Origin: Buxus sempervirens
Lineage: Eukaryota; Streptophyta; Magnoliopsida; Buxales; Buxaceae
NCBI GenBank assembly: GCA_947561395.2
Contig: OX387185.1
Coordinates: forward strand, 40,124,602-40,188,601
Direction of reading: 5' to 3'
Length of the DNA stretch: 64,000 bases
In this document: piece after piece, positions 12,301-24,767 of the stretch
How positions within the stretch are numbered: position 1 is the first letter of the stretch
Layout: every line of letters begins with the position of its first letter
Program-made: the position numbers and the translations under genes
The notes under the pieces: model-generated
Told to the model about the DNA's origin: nothing
Seen by the model: the letters and a program-made list of their open reading frames with translations, nothing else
Database searches by the model: none

Positions 12301-15300
12301 ATTATATAAATTCCGGTTGACTAAAGAAATAGTTTGTTTACTTTATTCAGGGGCAGCTTGTTACACCATATGCTTGGAGGATGATTGGATGGCAATAGGC
12401 TTTCACAGGTTACTAGATGCTCCTTCATTCTTTGTTGGTGACAAAATGCATTTTTGCATTTCTAATAGTGCTTCCCCCTCGATAATTGTTTTGCTTCTTC
12501 TCCATATTGGTTGGATGATGTTTCACTGTTGGTGCTATGATTGACTTCAATTTCTTACCTTTCTCATTTCAATGTTTTCCATATTAGGGGCTTGGATTCC
12601 CCTCTGTGTGGATCACGAATTCCTGGTCTTTAATCTCTAATAAATTAGCTTACCAACTTGTGGACTGACTTTATTGTTTTATTTGAATCAATGTTTTAAA
12701 TTTTGAAGGCATGTTACTGAAATTTCATTTTTTTCCTCTCTAGTGGCATAAAATTTGGTGGGAAATATGGATTTGGGGAATTTTGCATAATGCCACAAAA
12801 GTTCACTATTATGACATAAAATGTCATCAAAAAGGGAATATTGTAGAAATGAAAGGGAAATATCAGAATTTTAAATTAGAACTTTCTGGGAGTTCAAGTG
12901 AGAGTCAAATTCACTTGAAAGACTGCAAATAATTTTAAAAAAAATATGCATACATATATACTTCCAGAAGCAAATGTGGCAAATATAACTATATATTCCA
13001 CAAGGAAGATATAAATACGTTATGCTTAAATGATTGAATTATAGTGTGAACTTATATGAAGTCTAAATAAGAATACTGACATGGAAATAAACCAAAAAAA
13101 TGATTAAATGGATCATATGGCATGAACTTAGGCTAACATGGCAATACTGCCATTAAGATCAGTAAAAATTGAAATAAGAGTGGAAATCAAATTGCTCCAT
13201 AAAAAATAAAAAAAATAAAAAAAATAAAAAAAAAACCATAAAATTCAATTAAAATGAGGTGTTGTAATATAACATGCATAAAGAGTTCCTAGATTGTCTT
13301 AAAGTTGTTGCTGTTATCCCCACGTGCAGCTAATCATAAAGGACCACTAATCAATTTTGGTCTTGCTGAATCAGGGTCCTGGGAGGGGGAAACTGTGAAC
13401 AGACCTAAACTTTGCCATTGTCTACTAAGTGGCTGTGGTCAAACTCATATTTGAGTTCTCACATTCTAGGTGTATTTTACTCTCATGTAAACCCTGTAGA
13501 GAAAAATATTTAATTTAAAATCTTAAAATTTTTCTTATAGGTCTTAGAAATTGCCCTTTTTTGCGAAACTTTATGCCATGTTGCAGAAATTTTGCTAGGT
13601 CTCTCTTGTCAAATGCTTGGTGAAACCAAAATTGAGAACCTTTGATTAGAAGTCTCTTTGATGTGTGTCTACTGATATGAAACATGGGAAACCAGGTATG
13701 GGCAAAATATGATTATCCCAACTCTGCATGTGACCCCCTAGCGAAAGCCGCAATTTCAGGATAAGAAACGCTTATTTCGTCAACCCTGCATGAGGTGAAA
13801 TTTGAATCTCTGTTAAAATCAGGATATGAACCTAGAATCAGAAATGATTGTTTGGTTAAACAGCATGGATCAGAATTTGGATCTCTGTCAAAATTAGGAT
13901 ACCCCACATCTACGCTATTAGTCTGCATATGATGATTGTTCCATGTTGAGACTCCTAACTTTTGCCCACGCTTTGACCATATACTTCCTTCTTCATCTGC
14001 ACTTGAGGCTGGAGTTTGTTGCATCCTTTCATATTTCAGATTTTATTAGGAGCTTCTTCAGACAAATATCTGTCAATCCAGTGGATTCAAAGGACTATTA
14101 GAATACAAAACCACCTCTATCTGAACTCCAAATCGTTCAATTAAATGAGCTTGACATTAGGCTTAGGTTTAATTCACAAGCCACTTGTTTGATCTTAGGA
14201 TTGATTTTAAATGAGGTCATCACTTAAAGAAGCCCAGCAAGCTCAATCCCCTGACTGTTCCATACTATGTTAATAATAGTTGCTTTGTCATTATTCTTTC
14301 AGTTCTACTGCCCAATAAATTCTTGCACTATTAGTTCTGAAACTTGAAAAAAGCATTTCTTAGAGGGAGGTCATGTTATTTCAGATTTCCTCTTAAAAAT
14401 TAGCATGTGAAAATCTGGTGATGAATACGAATGAAATTTTAAGTCTAAACCGAAAATGATACTTACGCATAGCTAGTCCGTTGTGTTTACACTTGCTTAA
14501 AATTAGAATGCTATTATTGTTTGAATTTTGAGCATGATATAAAGAAGTATCCACAGATTTAACCTGGTCTCCCATAGGATAAAAGGAGTTTGTGTGTCAT
14601 TACTGAGCTCAAAAGTCAGCTGAAGTACAAAAACTATTCAAGTCTGATTATATAAGTTCCTTGTTAGCTAGATTTGGAAACTTTAACATTGTATTTTTTG
14701 AGGGATTAATTTCTGGTAATTTCAGATAACATGAGTGCTTTAAATAACATGTGGCATTTTTTTTTCCTTGTTGAATTTTAGGTGTGGATCCTCTTGATTC
14801 TATGGTTGTGTTGGAAATGAAATATTCTGAAGCAGTCAATAAAATATTTGTATTTGTTGTTGGAGCATATATCTAATGTGCCACATTCCTGTGATGGTAA
14901 ATTGCATGGCAATGAGACTTTGTGCTTATTTAACATTGATGCATTTTTTTTCAAGTAGTAGAATAATTGCTTTCTGTTTTTATATTTTTGTTTATCTAGA
15001 TCCTTTTGATTTTTCTTCCTATAATGTTACAGGTTGGAACAATCATCCTTGTTGCCTCAAGTGGATTGCTAGTCTTTATGCTTTTCTTTCTAGCGGCAAC
15101 TATAAATGCAGTTATTATTTCGCTTTTGGTGTCTTTAGCTGCTGCAGGAGGCTTCTTGGCTCTTTCTTTTGCTTGCATAACAGCCATATATATTGGAGCA
15201 TTATCAGTATCTCTATTTGTTATTTCCAGTGCTACAGTGTTGACAATCATAGCCTTACTCATAGCTACAGGTTCAGTCTCACTGCATTGTTTTTCTTAAG

Positions 15301-15778
15301 TTGCTTTCTCACATTTGATGCATCCTTTTAGTAGCAATTTCGAGGTTCCTTTGAGTTGACCATCTACCATTCAAAATCTTGGGTCGAGCAGTTGCCTGAC
15401 CTCAGGAGCCTATTTGCTTCATTCTTTATTGCAGCTATATAATAAGTGAAATATGCATTTAAATTTGGAGGATACTCAGATCCAAGTCTCTAGCATGGTC
15501 ACAAAGAGACCCATCTATCAAACTTGCATGCAACTTCATTTATGGTATTTTTGAACCATAAAATCTAGCAGAAACCTTAACTTAGATAAACATTTTGTGC
15601 AGGTTGGATTGGATTCTTCTGGGCTGTGTGGTTGGTGACAAAGAAAAGTATGGGCCTTGCAAGTCACACTATGAATGTGGCTGGATCAGCACTTTCATCC
15701 TACTCATCTGCTGGAAAAGCACATCACTGTCAAGCAAAGAAACTTACAGATGGAGCCAAATGGGTAGAAAGAATGTGA
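9326..15778 (+). CDS. Membrane-hairpin protein, LDIP-like (lipid droplet) candidate
   Basis: Three exons join in frame: 9326-9658, 15033-15270 and 15603-15778, giving 248 residues. The donors GTGAGT (9659) and GTTCAG (15271) and both CAG acceptors fit. The start is the first ATG in a good plant context (AATGGCG); the frame continues a few codons upstream without another ATG. The N-terminal third is polar and contains FYDVFNRIFSEIFF and LLLWTRQGSPLRALLVIAV. Residues of about 105-195 are almost uninterrupted hydrophobic sequence rich in Ala, Ile, Leu and Gly, enough for two to four membrane segments or a long hairpin. Then come GWIGFFWAVWLVTKKS and a short polar tail. From memory this layout and the RGSPLRALLVI and WIGFFW motifs match the plant LDAP-interacting protein family (LDIP, Arabidopsis At5g16550), which works with LDAP and SEIPIN on lipid droplets. 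That assignment is not verified here. The gene model is more certain than the function. Confidence 0.78.
10101..10202. repeat. 51-bp tandem duplication
   Basis: Two near-perfect copies beginning AGAAGGCTAAAAATGTCC, at 10101 and 10152, the second diverging only at its end. Inside intron 1 of the LDIP-like gene. Confidence 0.9.
10420..10830 (+). pseudogene. LINE reverse transcriptase relic
   Basis: Translated fragments in shifting frames match a plant LINE reverse transcriptase. HIIFIDLEKS (about 10490) corresponds to the first catalytic block, which normally reads FIDLEKAYD; here the aspartate region is lost to stops. FPIRYIEG (about 10576) and IEEEVPWYMIFSDNLVFVD (about 10717) follow. The last corresponds to the block that normally contains the FADD catalytic pair, here changed to FSDN. 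Several stops and frameshifts are present. It is a dead fragment in the intron, in the same orientation as the host gene. Confidence 0.65.
10933..11064. repeat. 66-bp tandem duplication spanning a MITE end
   Basis: Two copies (from 10933 and 10999) each contain AGAGTCAGGTTTGATGTG, the MITE target site GAAGATAT, and the first bases of the MITE (CATAGTTATTAAAGGCGG). The duplication therefore arose after insertion of the MITE and copied its left end with its flank. Confidence 0.85.
11034..11902. mobile_element. hAT-type MITE (869 bp) in intron 1
   Basis: The 8-bp duplication GAAGATAT lies at 11026-11033 and 11903-11910. The terminal inverted repeats are CATAGTTATTAAAGGCGG (left) and CATAGTTGTGAAAACGCC (complement of the right end). 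Both subterminal regions repeat GCCTAGGCG-type motifs many times. The middle (11220-11690) is CT-rich and gives long meaningless open frames. No transposase. Confidence 0.85.
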
Positions 15779-16163
15779 TATATGTTGAGTCTTAGATGCT
15801 TTGAATAGTTGTAAATTTTTAGCTCTGCATATTCCTTGAGATGATGGCACAAGTTTTGTCAGTGATTCTAACCACCTCGTTTAATATCTACTTTAGAGAT
15901 AGCTGTACACCGTGAATTTACTTTTCTAGTGCAAAAATGGATTGAAGAACCGAATGCAGGAGTTCCAGCCAGACAAAATTGAACGATTCCACTTCGAAAT
16001 CCTCATATCCAGAAAATCTGTCAATGTTCTGTCATAACTAATGTGATCAACTCCTTAATTGTAGTAAGAATCACTAGTGCCCCAACTTTTGAATGCAAGC
16101 TATGAATAATTAGTCTCTTCTTTGTTCATGCATCTGTTGTTACGGTAGTGACAGATTTCTGAT

Positions 16164-16417
16164 AGTATGTGTATCTTTCAACCTTCCCCCGGTCAGCTTG
16201 GGATATGGCATGGGGTACTATTATCTGAAGTTGAAATTAATGGTGTTTTGCAGACTGAAAAATATTAGTTTTTCTGTTGTTTGATTTGACAGTATGTGTG
16301 TATCTATCAACCCTTCTCCTAATCATCTTCGAATCTAGAATGGGCTACTCTGATCTCAAGTTGAACTAAATGGTGTTTTGCAGACTGAAAACATATTAGT
16401 CATTCTGTTGTTTGGTT
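16164..16417. repeat. 127-bp imperfect tandem duplication
   Basis: Copies starting AGTATGTGTATC at 16164 and AGTATGTGTGTATC at 16291. Both contain AATGGTGTTTTGCAGACTGA and end with TTCTGTTGTTTG. It lies about 400 bp past the stop codon of the LDIP-like gene, possibly in its 3' UTR. Confidence 0.8.
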
Positions 16418-17382
16418 TCTGTGTATATAAATCTAAATTGTCTGATGCTTAGACAAATTGAGGCAGGAAAAGGAGGAAAAATAATTTACTGTAATGATAT
16501 AATTACTGGAAAATTATAGCTGGAATTACTGAATGTGGATGCTAAAGCTCAACTCTATTTGCTCATGTCTCTTTTCGGTTTGAATCTTAACAAAATTTTT
16601 TCTGTTCTTCCTTTCTATTCTCACTAGCAATTATTTGTCTTTTGCCCTTTCCAGTCTCACATCTTCAGCCACTTCCCCCATTACTACAATTGCTTCTTGA
16701 TTGCTCTCATGTCCTCTATTTTTGTCAGTTCCCTTGTCTTTGTGCCTTCCACAATCTCCACTTCTGTTCTGTTTACAAATTCTACAACTCATTCCACTAT
16801 AGATAGCCATCAAAGAAAGTCTCATGTGATCCCAGTGAAACTATTTTGTTGATTCTAATAGCTACTCTAAACACCAATACTATCACCTTCACATCTTTAA
16901 TTATCTAGCCACCCCACTATTTTCATTGAAAAAACTTAATGATGATAAATATTTATTTATTTATTGGAACAATTACGTCTTGGTCTTGCATTTACCCTGA
17001 AATTTTTTTTTTCCTATCTATTGAACAGTTAGGCCTGATATTGACCCTTCACTTGTCTTTCCTTCCCTATTTTTTCATTTTGAACAAAACATGTTCAAAA
17101 ATGAGGGGAAAAAGGGTTCCCTTTTCAGTTCTTTATATCCTTGATCTCATTGTCTTGTGAACCAAATGGATTGTAGCTTATTAGGCTGTGTTCTTGATGA
17201 AAATGAGAATAAATGTTTCTTGTCACCTTACTGTGTAGGGTCTTCTGAACATTGCTTGGTCTAACTGGGCTTGTCACTCACTAATGAGAGAATTCACAGA
17301 TCTTGATTAAGCTTAGCCAAAGATAAAGTTGCTCTCCTGTGCTGCTTGTAATGCAAAGTTGTGCTTGGTTATAATCTCTGAA

Positions 17383-17670
17383 TACGGGGTGGGTTAAACG
17401 GATAACCAGCACCTAAGGGGATGGGTTTGGTATTGTCAAACTCGGGTTAGGGTTTAGCCCAACTTGTTGACATTGACTCCAACTTAATTTATTTTTAAAT
17501 TTTAACAATATTATTTATAAAAATTACATATTTTATTAATTATTATACTATTAACTTATAAGTAATCGGGGCAACCCTGACCTGCCCCGTTACCGACCCG
17601 ATAGGAGCGAGTAGGGTTTGGCATCACCTAAACCCTTGACGACTCCCCCCGTTGGGCCGTTGCCATCCTA
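17383..17670. mobile_element. Possible degenerate hAT-type MITE
   Basis: The right end reads CGTTGCCATCCTA and the left TACGGGGTGGGTTAAACGG. Plant hAT MITEs commonly have TAGGGGTGGCAACGGG-type ends, and the interior is rich in GGGTT/AACCC and GACCTGCCCCG motifs. No 8-bp duplication was found, so the borders are tentative. Confidence 0.35.
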
Positions 17671-19362
17671 AATGCTTGTCAGGCTTGGTTCATCCCACAT
17701 AGCACGAACCGGATGGGTTCTGGGCTTGCCACAGTAGAATTGTTAACAGCTACTGGATCTTCGGCCTGGCCTCGAACTGTTTAGGCCCGACGTTGAGTTC
17801 AGCCCGATGATGTTGAACCTTTACATGAACATTTGTAAAAAAACTATTAAGTTGATTTCCACAACAAATACATTGGGCCAGCCCAAATCCATGTTCGAAT
17901 ACGATGATAAATCCGAAATTCAATTAAAACGGTTTTTTCTTGTCATAAATCTACAATAGCACAACAATTCAATTAGGGTTTCTTAAAGAACTTATCATCC
18001 TTCAACATGTTTGAAAATTACAAGCATAAATACATCTTAATTTGAAAATATATATCTTAATCAGATTTAGATCTTAATCGATCAAATAAGCGTCGAGTCT
18101 GAATCCGAATCCAATTATATACAGATCTATTTTTCAAATCTCAAACTGATTTGATGAACATTTGATTGGATAATTTAATCAGCTTTCGTCGAATAATTCA
18201 TGACTAGCATTTCCCTGAATGTTCTCATTTTCATTTTAGGACTCTAAAAGGAATTGTCTTTCAAAAAAATCTTAAAATTTGAACCTGGTAATTAACCAGA
18301 CAATTGATTGGTAGTTACCAGGGAATTTGGGGGATCCTTTGGAAGGGAAGCAGAGGCAGAGGCTTCCATATACTTGGGAATGAGCGCGGTTTCCCAGGCA
18401 TCACTCTTAAGTCTTAACCTCTATTTGAGTATAAACATGTACAGTTTCTAATACATGTTAGTCTAATGAGGTGACAAGAGAAGCTTGAGGTTAGCAGATT
18501 ACAAAGCACATGCACTTTGAAAATGAAAAAAGCAACTCCTAAAGCTAATATGATGTTCATGGAGGCGGGGCCTTGAATTTTTGGTGTCATTTCATCGAAT
18601 ACTTTATCTTTTATCATATCATTGTCTTTGAATATTTGATTTCAAACAGTTTAATTGATTCATCCTGTCTCACAAATGATTGCAGTAAAGGGACACAATA
18701 TCCATATTTTTTTTTATTCTATATTAAAATCAAATGCTACCCAATTGACAAATCAGAAAGTTGATGTCTTAATCCCAAAGAGAGGAACAACATTGTACAT
18801 GAATTATTCTACAGATTGGATTTCCATATGATCGAATGCACTGATTAATTCTTCTTGTCTTTACATCTGCTTTTCTCCTTTTTCTTCCCTCTCAAAAGCT
18901 TTTGTGGGGTCATATCAGAGCCCAAATGACATATTAACTAGTGACATAAAGAGACCCTAGAGTCAAGCTTTCACACTCTTAGTTCAAAAGCCTCCCAAAA
19001 AGAATAATAGAATGAAGGATATTGTCACAAGAAAAAGGAAAGGGGAATACCGACCAAATAATGCAAGATTAAGGCTTTGATTCCTTTCCACCCCATCCTC
19101 CATTGTTTCTTCTTTTTCTTCTAACATGACTCACATATATGGGATAATATCTAGACTGAACTGATGCTTTAGCCACTTTCAATATCCAGAAGGTTTCCTC
19201 TTTGATATAACTGAGACAGTCTCACTGTATTACAAAGAGAATATGGTTTCTTCTTGCTCTCCACCATCACTTGTGTATACATATATATTTATATGCCTTT
19301 CTCATCCTGGAACATACTAAAACAATTCAGGAATGCTAACTTAGGACATATATCTTAGTAAA

Positions 19363-22300
19363 TTAATCCTGCTCCTTGCCATGCCAGTCTGGTCTGCCTA
19401 ATGTAAACTCCAAGCTGGGATTCTTGAGATCCATATTCCAACAACCCCTTGATTGAATAGAATCATTTTCCTGTAATGACCATGGTTTTTGGTTATGCAT
19501 GCATTCATAGCATGTATCATTGCATAATTATGCATATGGATGAGGTATTGGATAAATATAAACAGGAATACATTGTAAAATATATCTCCTTGAGTCTGAA
19601 ATTTAGTGACTACCTCGATTTGATGCCTGGGCTCTTGCTGATATGAGAAGGCTGCAGGTCTAAAGCCATCGATGTCTGTTGAGTTAGTTTTCAGCCAAGC
19701 CCCTCTGCTACTGTGAATTTCCAAAAAATTATAGAATTAGTCTCCAATTACTTCAGTTATCGAATATATATCAGTGTGATAGATGCCAGCTTTCACAAAT
19801 AGTCTTAACATTATATTTTGGTTAAGAAGAAAGGCATACGGATCCCATATAGGCATTTCTTCAACATAGTTTTCATACAAGAAAATTATCGAAATACTAT
19901 CTCAATCTTTCTCTCTCTGTTCTTTTTTCTTTCTTTTGGCAATGCAAAAACATGTGCAGAAGCACATGAATTTATAATTAAACAAGAAAAGCACACGAGA
20001 TACCTCCCTCCCTCTCTTATCCTCCCCCTTCTCTTTCCTAGTTTTGGCACAACTATTAATACAATACACTTAGCAGATATTATTATTTATATTTATCCCA
20101 TCTAGTGTCACATGAAAAGCAACTTAGGATTAGGTTATAGTTTAATTGAAATATATGTTAATTTGTAAAACTAAATCAGCAAATGTATATTAAACTATTA
20201 TTTTTTACTCACAGGTTGTGATTGCATGGAAGAAGTGTCATATAAAATAATGTTGAATAACGAGCCAATGAAAACAGGAGAAAGTAATAGCTGATTTTTG
20301 TAGTAAAAGATTTCTATACTTTAGATATTTTAGTCTTCTTGGTTGTAGTAATAGAGCTCTTGATTGTGATAATATGTAATAAATGGCAAATAATTTTGGT
20401 GCCCTTCAATTCTTACTACAAATGCACAAATTAGTAGACTTTGTTCACTGTGCTCTTAATGGTGATGCAATTTAAGAAAGTGCAGTTATCGATCAAAATG
20501 TAACTAAAATGTAATTTTTTATAAGGTACCTTTCTATTGGCTGAAATCTGTTGATTTGAATTAGAAAGGATTCAACTTATGTTGCTCAAAATTATTCTTG
20601 AATGCAGCATTAGTATTGGCTCTAAATCATATTTATACAGTAAAAATCTGAAATGATTAGTAGTTATTTAAGAACAAAAATTTGTGAGGGCATTCTAGCT
20701 ATATCACTATTTTTAGTATGTGATCTCGAAAAATAAAGAGTGAGCCGTATCAGAACCATCAAATGATCCTCCAAGGGAGATTACCCAAGTATATCAACCT
20801 ATTACCTCAATCCAAAAAGGATAATTGTATTATTTCATAACATATCTACAGCTGACATCTATATGCATTATAAATATATGGTTGTCAAACAAGAAACCAA
20901 GATTGTCTTTGCATTATAAAGAGTAGACATTAATTGCATACATTTTCTTCATCACATGATTGTTGAAAAGAAATTTTATCAAGAGAAACTTTGTTGAATG
21001 AAAACTATTAATTCACATGGTTAATAGATGACTATGTCATAATTGATCAGTTTAATTCTCAATTTCAGTCAGGCATAGCAATTTCTAGCTAAGATGTGTT
21101 ATATATATATATATATTTCTCTTGATGCTTGTGATACACTTTTAATTGTTTCCTTGTAACAAAGTAAAATGAGAGCAGATATTAGCAAAATGAACATGGA
21201 CACGTTAACTAAAAAAAAAAAATGAAAATTCTTTGGTACTTAATTCTCTCTTTTACAATCTTCTTTAAAGGGATCTTTGAGTGAAGCTAGTCTATATATG
21301 TTAAATGGCTTGAATGTAAAATCAGTATTTCTATTGTTGAGGATACATTTTCCCTATTTTCTTTTCATTTTACACATTATATATGAGGCTGCTAAGAAAG
21401 AACGCCATTCATTGATGATTTTATTTTTCTCAACAGTGAAGATGCTAAAATCTATTCTCCATCTAATAGTGACTTCGTTTTCCATGGTCTACCTGTGGGA
21501 GTTGTTTAAACATGCTCTAAAGAATAACACAAAAGCTTTTTATGTACGGGTTTAATTTAAATGTAAATTAAGGATGAGAATTGGCATTGCTCAATAAGAT
21601 GTGTCCACCTTCAAGTTAAGAATCTTAATAAAATCTAATTCTTTATATATGCAGCTATATTTCTCCACAATATCAACATTAATTGAAAGCTGCAAAACAT
21701 TATTGTTTCATTCTCATATAAGCTATGGTACATGTTTCGTATTTACTAGTAGTTTTGATTTGATTATGGTTTAAAGATTTCCAAAAAGTTTAGCAATCAA
21801 ATAATTAATAAATGTCTTGAGTACATTGAGGCCGGCCCAATTAAATATAGTGACTAATTAATGCATATCATTGTACATAATTACATATCCATGCATATCT
21901 AAAAGGCCACAGATGAGCTTGCCCCAGTTATCATTCAACATAGCCAGTAATTTAGTGGTAAATTACTTCACTTAACACATAAGAAGACAGATGAAGGTCA
22001 AAAGTATAAAACAGAAAAAAAAAAAAAGAAAAGAAAAGAAAAAGAAAAGTGTATTAGGTGCTTAAGATATAAGGACAAGAATTCCAGTATCTGCACCCCA
22101 CTATCTTTCTCAGTATATGATATTATAAAAAGGAAGAAAACAAAGAAGCCATGACAAGAGGGAAGAAAAGAAACACTAGAACTGGACATTTTACATACTA
22201 ATATGAATATAAGAATAATAAGCATTGAAAAGCGAGCACTAAAGTCAAGGAAGCAGTCTTTTCTGTCATATATGCAATCTCCTCGTGAATAGAAAGAACT

Positions 22301-23115
22301 GTGTTTGATTATGAGAATGGTATTAAGAAATAGTTATTTATACAAGAAAAAGTATATGATGAAAAGGGTATCAGTGGTTTCTTTCTTTTATCCTCTACTC
22401 ACTGTTTTATTGTGTTTACACATATTTGGTTTAAATCCATTGAGTTAAAGAAAAAATCTCCCAAAAGAAAAGGAGCAGAAAAAAAAGAAGAGAAAGCAAA
22501 AGCTGCAAGAAGATCCCTTTTATTCTTCTAAAAGAAAATAAAGGACGTGGGTTTTCAATTCCTAACTTCAGCTATCCATGCAAAAGGGAAACTGACAAAG
22601 GGAACCATTATTTCTCTGTCTAAGGTTCCAGGCTTGGCCAGGAAGAGAGAGAGATACCTTGAAGAGTTACTCCATGAAGTACTAGAAGGGTACTCCGTGT
22701 CTTGTTGCACAGATCTATCTGATGATCCCCTTTGATCAATGAGTCGGCGAAAATCTTTTGCAGTGGCTGCAGGGGAGCTATCTTCTTCTCCTGAACCATC
22801 TGATTGTCCTTCAAAGATGGAAGAAGGGATAAAAAAAAAATTTCAAAATTAATGTGAATACATCTAGAAGTTGTACATATACAATGTACGTATGTACGTA
22901 TTTATGTAGGTGTAATTAGTTTGAGCTGAGAAGAGGATGAAGAGTGACAGATAGTATCCAAAATGTGTAGCGAAAAAAGAGGAAATAAAGCGAGATAAAG
23001 CTGCTAAAATAAAGCTGGAAGCTAAGCAATACGAATTACCTGAGGAAGCTGCAGGTTTGTCAGTGGTCTTAACAGTTCGATACATCTGCGAAGGCAAAGC
23101 GAAGGAAAGATAAGT

Positions 23116-23183
<68 letters not shown>

Positions 23184-24767
23184 AGGAAATTAAAGTAAAC
23201 CGATGAACAAAACCATGTGCAGCTCCCAAAAGGAAAACTAATTAAAATATATTCAAATATCACATTAGATGGTTCTCTTTCTGGGTTTCTTTCGGTTTCT
23301 TCATTAACCACGAGGTTGATGTTTGGTAAGGTCAGTAATGGCCAGTATTATTGAGAAATGATGACAACTTTTTCACTTATCATTCCTGTGCTCTCTCTCT
23401 CTCTCTCAGTGTCTCTCTCTGCAAGCAGAAGCTGTCTCCGTCTCAGAAGATCAGACTCGTCTACTGATTCATTCATTCATTCATTCACTGCGATCATCGG
23501 CTACTGTGCCGGAGGGGATGGACCAAGTCGTGACCAACAGAAGGGGAAATAGAGAAGAGAAAGGGAGGGCGGGGGTGGGGGTGGGGGGAGAGAGAGAGAG
23601 AGAGAGAAGAGAAGAGGGAGGGGGGGAAATGAGACATCCGTTCAGCCATACCTGCAAATGGCTCTTTACATGAGCTAGTGTGAGGTCTTTGACATCCATG
23701 AGCTCAAGAACTGACTTCGGAGTAGCCCCTAAAATCAAACATAAAAAAAGAGATTTGAAAAAAGAAAAAACGAAAAAAAAAATTTCAAACTCAAGAGCCC
23801 AGATCTAATTATGTACTGATTTTAATTATGAAACAGAAAAAAAGGTAAATTGATCAGAGAGAAAGAGAAAGGGAAGCAAGGAGTAAAGAGGAAAAACTTT
23901 ACTTTCATGACCACCAAGGAGCTCTACAGCATGAACAAAGCGGGCATGGAGAGTGCTGGTCCAACGCATCCTAGGAGCTCTCATACTCCTTTTAGTTTGA
24001 AGCCTGGGCATGAATCTTGATCTCATCAACCCATGAGAAGCTTCTGAAGATCCGATTCCATAGTGGTGATGGTGATGGTGAAGCTGGTGGGACTTAAATG
24101 TATCAGATGAGATCCCATTAAATCTCGTTGCAGCTGCTAACCGATAAGCCGCCATGGAAGAAGAGCTAGAACCTGAATGTAAGATTGACATGGGGTCCAA
24201 ACCCCCTCCCACATAAGGTGCACCAGAAAGGGAAGCTGAAGATGAACACGAAGAAGGCCAAGAGGGACAAGACTTCTGGTAGAAGCACATCTTAAGGTCC
24301 TTCTCTCTTGAATGCTCGAAGGGAAATGAACGATTGTGATAAATGGGTATTCCCTTTATTGGCTTTAATCTGTCGGAGACATCGAGGAGTGAGACCCCAT
24401 GATTTAACTGATTCACTCTGCTGCTATTCATGTGGTGGAGCTGATGATGATACTGACTGTGATGTGGTTCCTCGCCTCCTCCTCCTCCTCCTCTGAAGGT
24501 TCTCCGCCACCAGCTCTCAGCCTCCGTAGCGTTCGCAGGGTTCGCAAGTGAGAGCTCGGTATAAGCTTTTGAGTCGGTCCTCACAGTGCCATCGCCGTTG
24601 GATTTTGGATCTTCACTTCGTCGCCGAAGATTAAAGCTTGTATATGTATCAGCTTCGTTAATTTCGTGGCAGATAGGTGAAGGTGCACTGTTAGGAGGGC
24701 TTATGTGTAGAGACAGATCTGGAACTGGGGTTGAAGAGGATTCAATGAAGATCCCTTCTAAGGGCAT
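19363..24767 (-). CDS. KAN1: KANADI1-like GARP transcription factor
   Basis: Six exons on - join in frame: 24767-23903, 23728-23652, 23085-23040, 22808-22658, 19704-19614 and 19470-19363 (stop TAA), 445 residues. All introns are GT..AG. The GARP DNA-binding domain spans residues of about 259-320 (KRSMRAPRMRWTSTLHARF ... HVKSHLQMYRTVKTT), encoded across exons 1-3. Near the N-terminus PDLSLHI resembles an EAR repression motif. A serine/histidine-rich middle includes IPIYHNRSFPFEH. After the GARP domain come DGSGEED, WSNSSR and the C-terminal PSLEFTLGRPDWH. Those later motifs fit KAN1 better than KAN2 or KAN3, as I recall them. KANADIs are nuclear factors that specify abaxial (lower-side) organ identity and repress adaxial and auxin-related genes. 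The first in-frame ATG is at 24767; the codon at 24773 is GTG. Product length is close to Arabidopsis KAN1 (about 400). Exon 6 uses the acceptor at 19471; a nearer AG would drop 17 codons. Confidence 0.93.
19705..22657 (-). other. Intron 4 of the KANADI gene (2.95 kb)
   Basis: The longest intron of the gene, AT-rich, with several short open frames that look like chance. No mobile element borders were recognised. Long introns after the GARP exons are plausible regulatory territory, but no specific motif is claimed. Confidence 0.6.
23119..23178. repeat. (GA)30 microsatellite in KANADI intron 2
   Basis: About 60 bp of uninterrupted GA on +, hence TC on the coding strand. It starts 33 bp upstream of the acceptor of exon 3 (exon begins at 23085), so it extends that intron's pyrimidine tract. 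A second GA/GAA-rich patch lies at 23589-23622, near the donor of exon 2. Confidence 0.95.

Larger units (their letters stand above)
9659..15032 (+). other. Intron 1 of the LDIP-like gene (5.4 kb), TE-rich
   Basis: The unusually long intron holds a 51-bp duplication (10101-10202), a LINE reverse-transcriptase relic (10420-10830), a 66-bp duplication (10933-11064) and a hAT-type MITE (11034-11902). 11903-15032 is AT-rich with A-rich runs near 13200. At 13713-14024 (-) there is a 103-codon open frame that matches nothing I recognise and is more likely chance. No further exon was needed to join 9658 to 15033 in frame. Confidence 0.7.
15779..19362. other. Region between the two host genes
   Basis: It holds the 3' UTR of the LDIP-like gene at its left and that of the KANADI gene at its right; neither poly(A) site was fixed. 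Inside are a 127-bp tandem duplication (16164-16417) and a probable degenerate hAT-type MITE (17383-17670). Short open frames here, including one at 18414-18617 (-) with a hydrophobic stretch, show no recognisable similarity. The genes converge, + from the left and - from the right. Confidence 0.6.

Noticed and set aside
13713-14024. 103-codon frame on - in intron 1 of the LDIP-like gene
   Set aside because: Looks more protein-like than most, but matches nothing I recognise and has no visible promoter or partner exon.
18414-18617. 67-codon frame with a hydrophobic stretch
   Set aside because: Too short and featureless to support as a gene.
22864-23311. Open frames with Ser-Leu repeats
   Set aside because: Read-through of the (GA)30 microsatellite next to KANADI exon 3.
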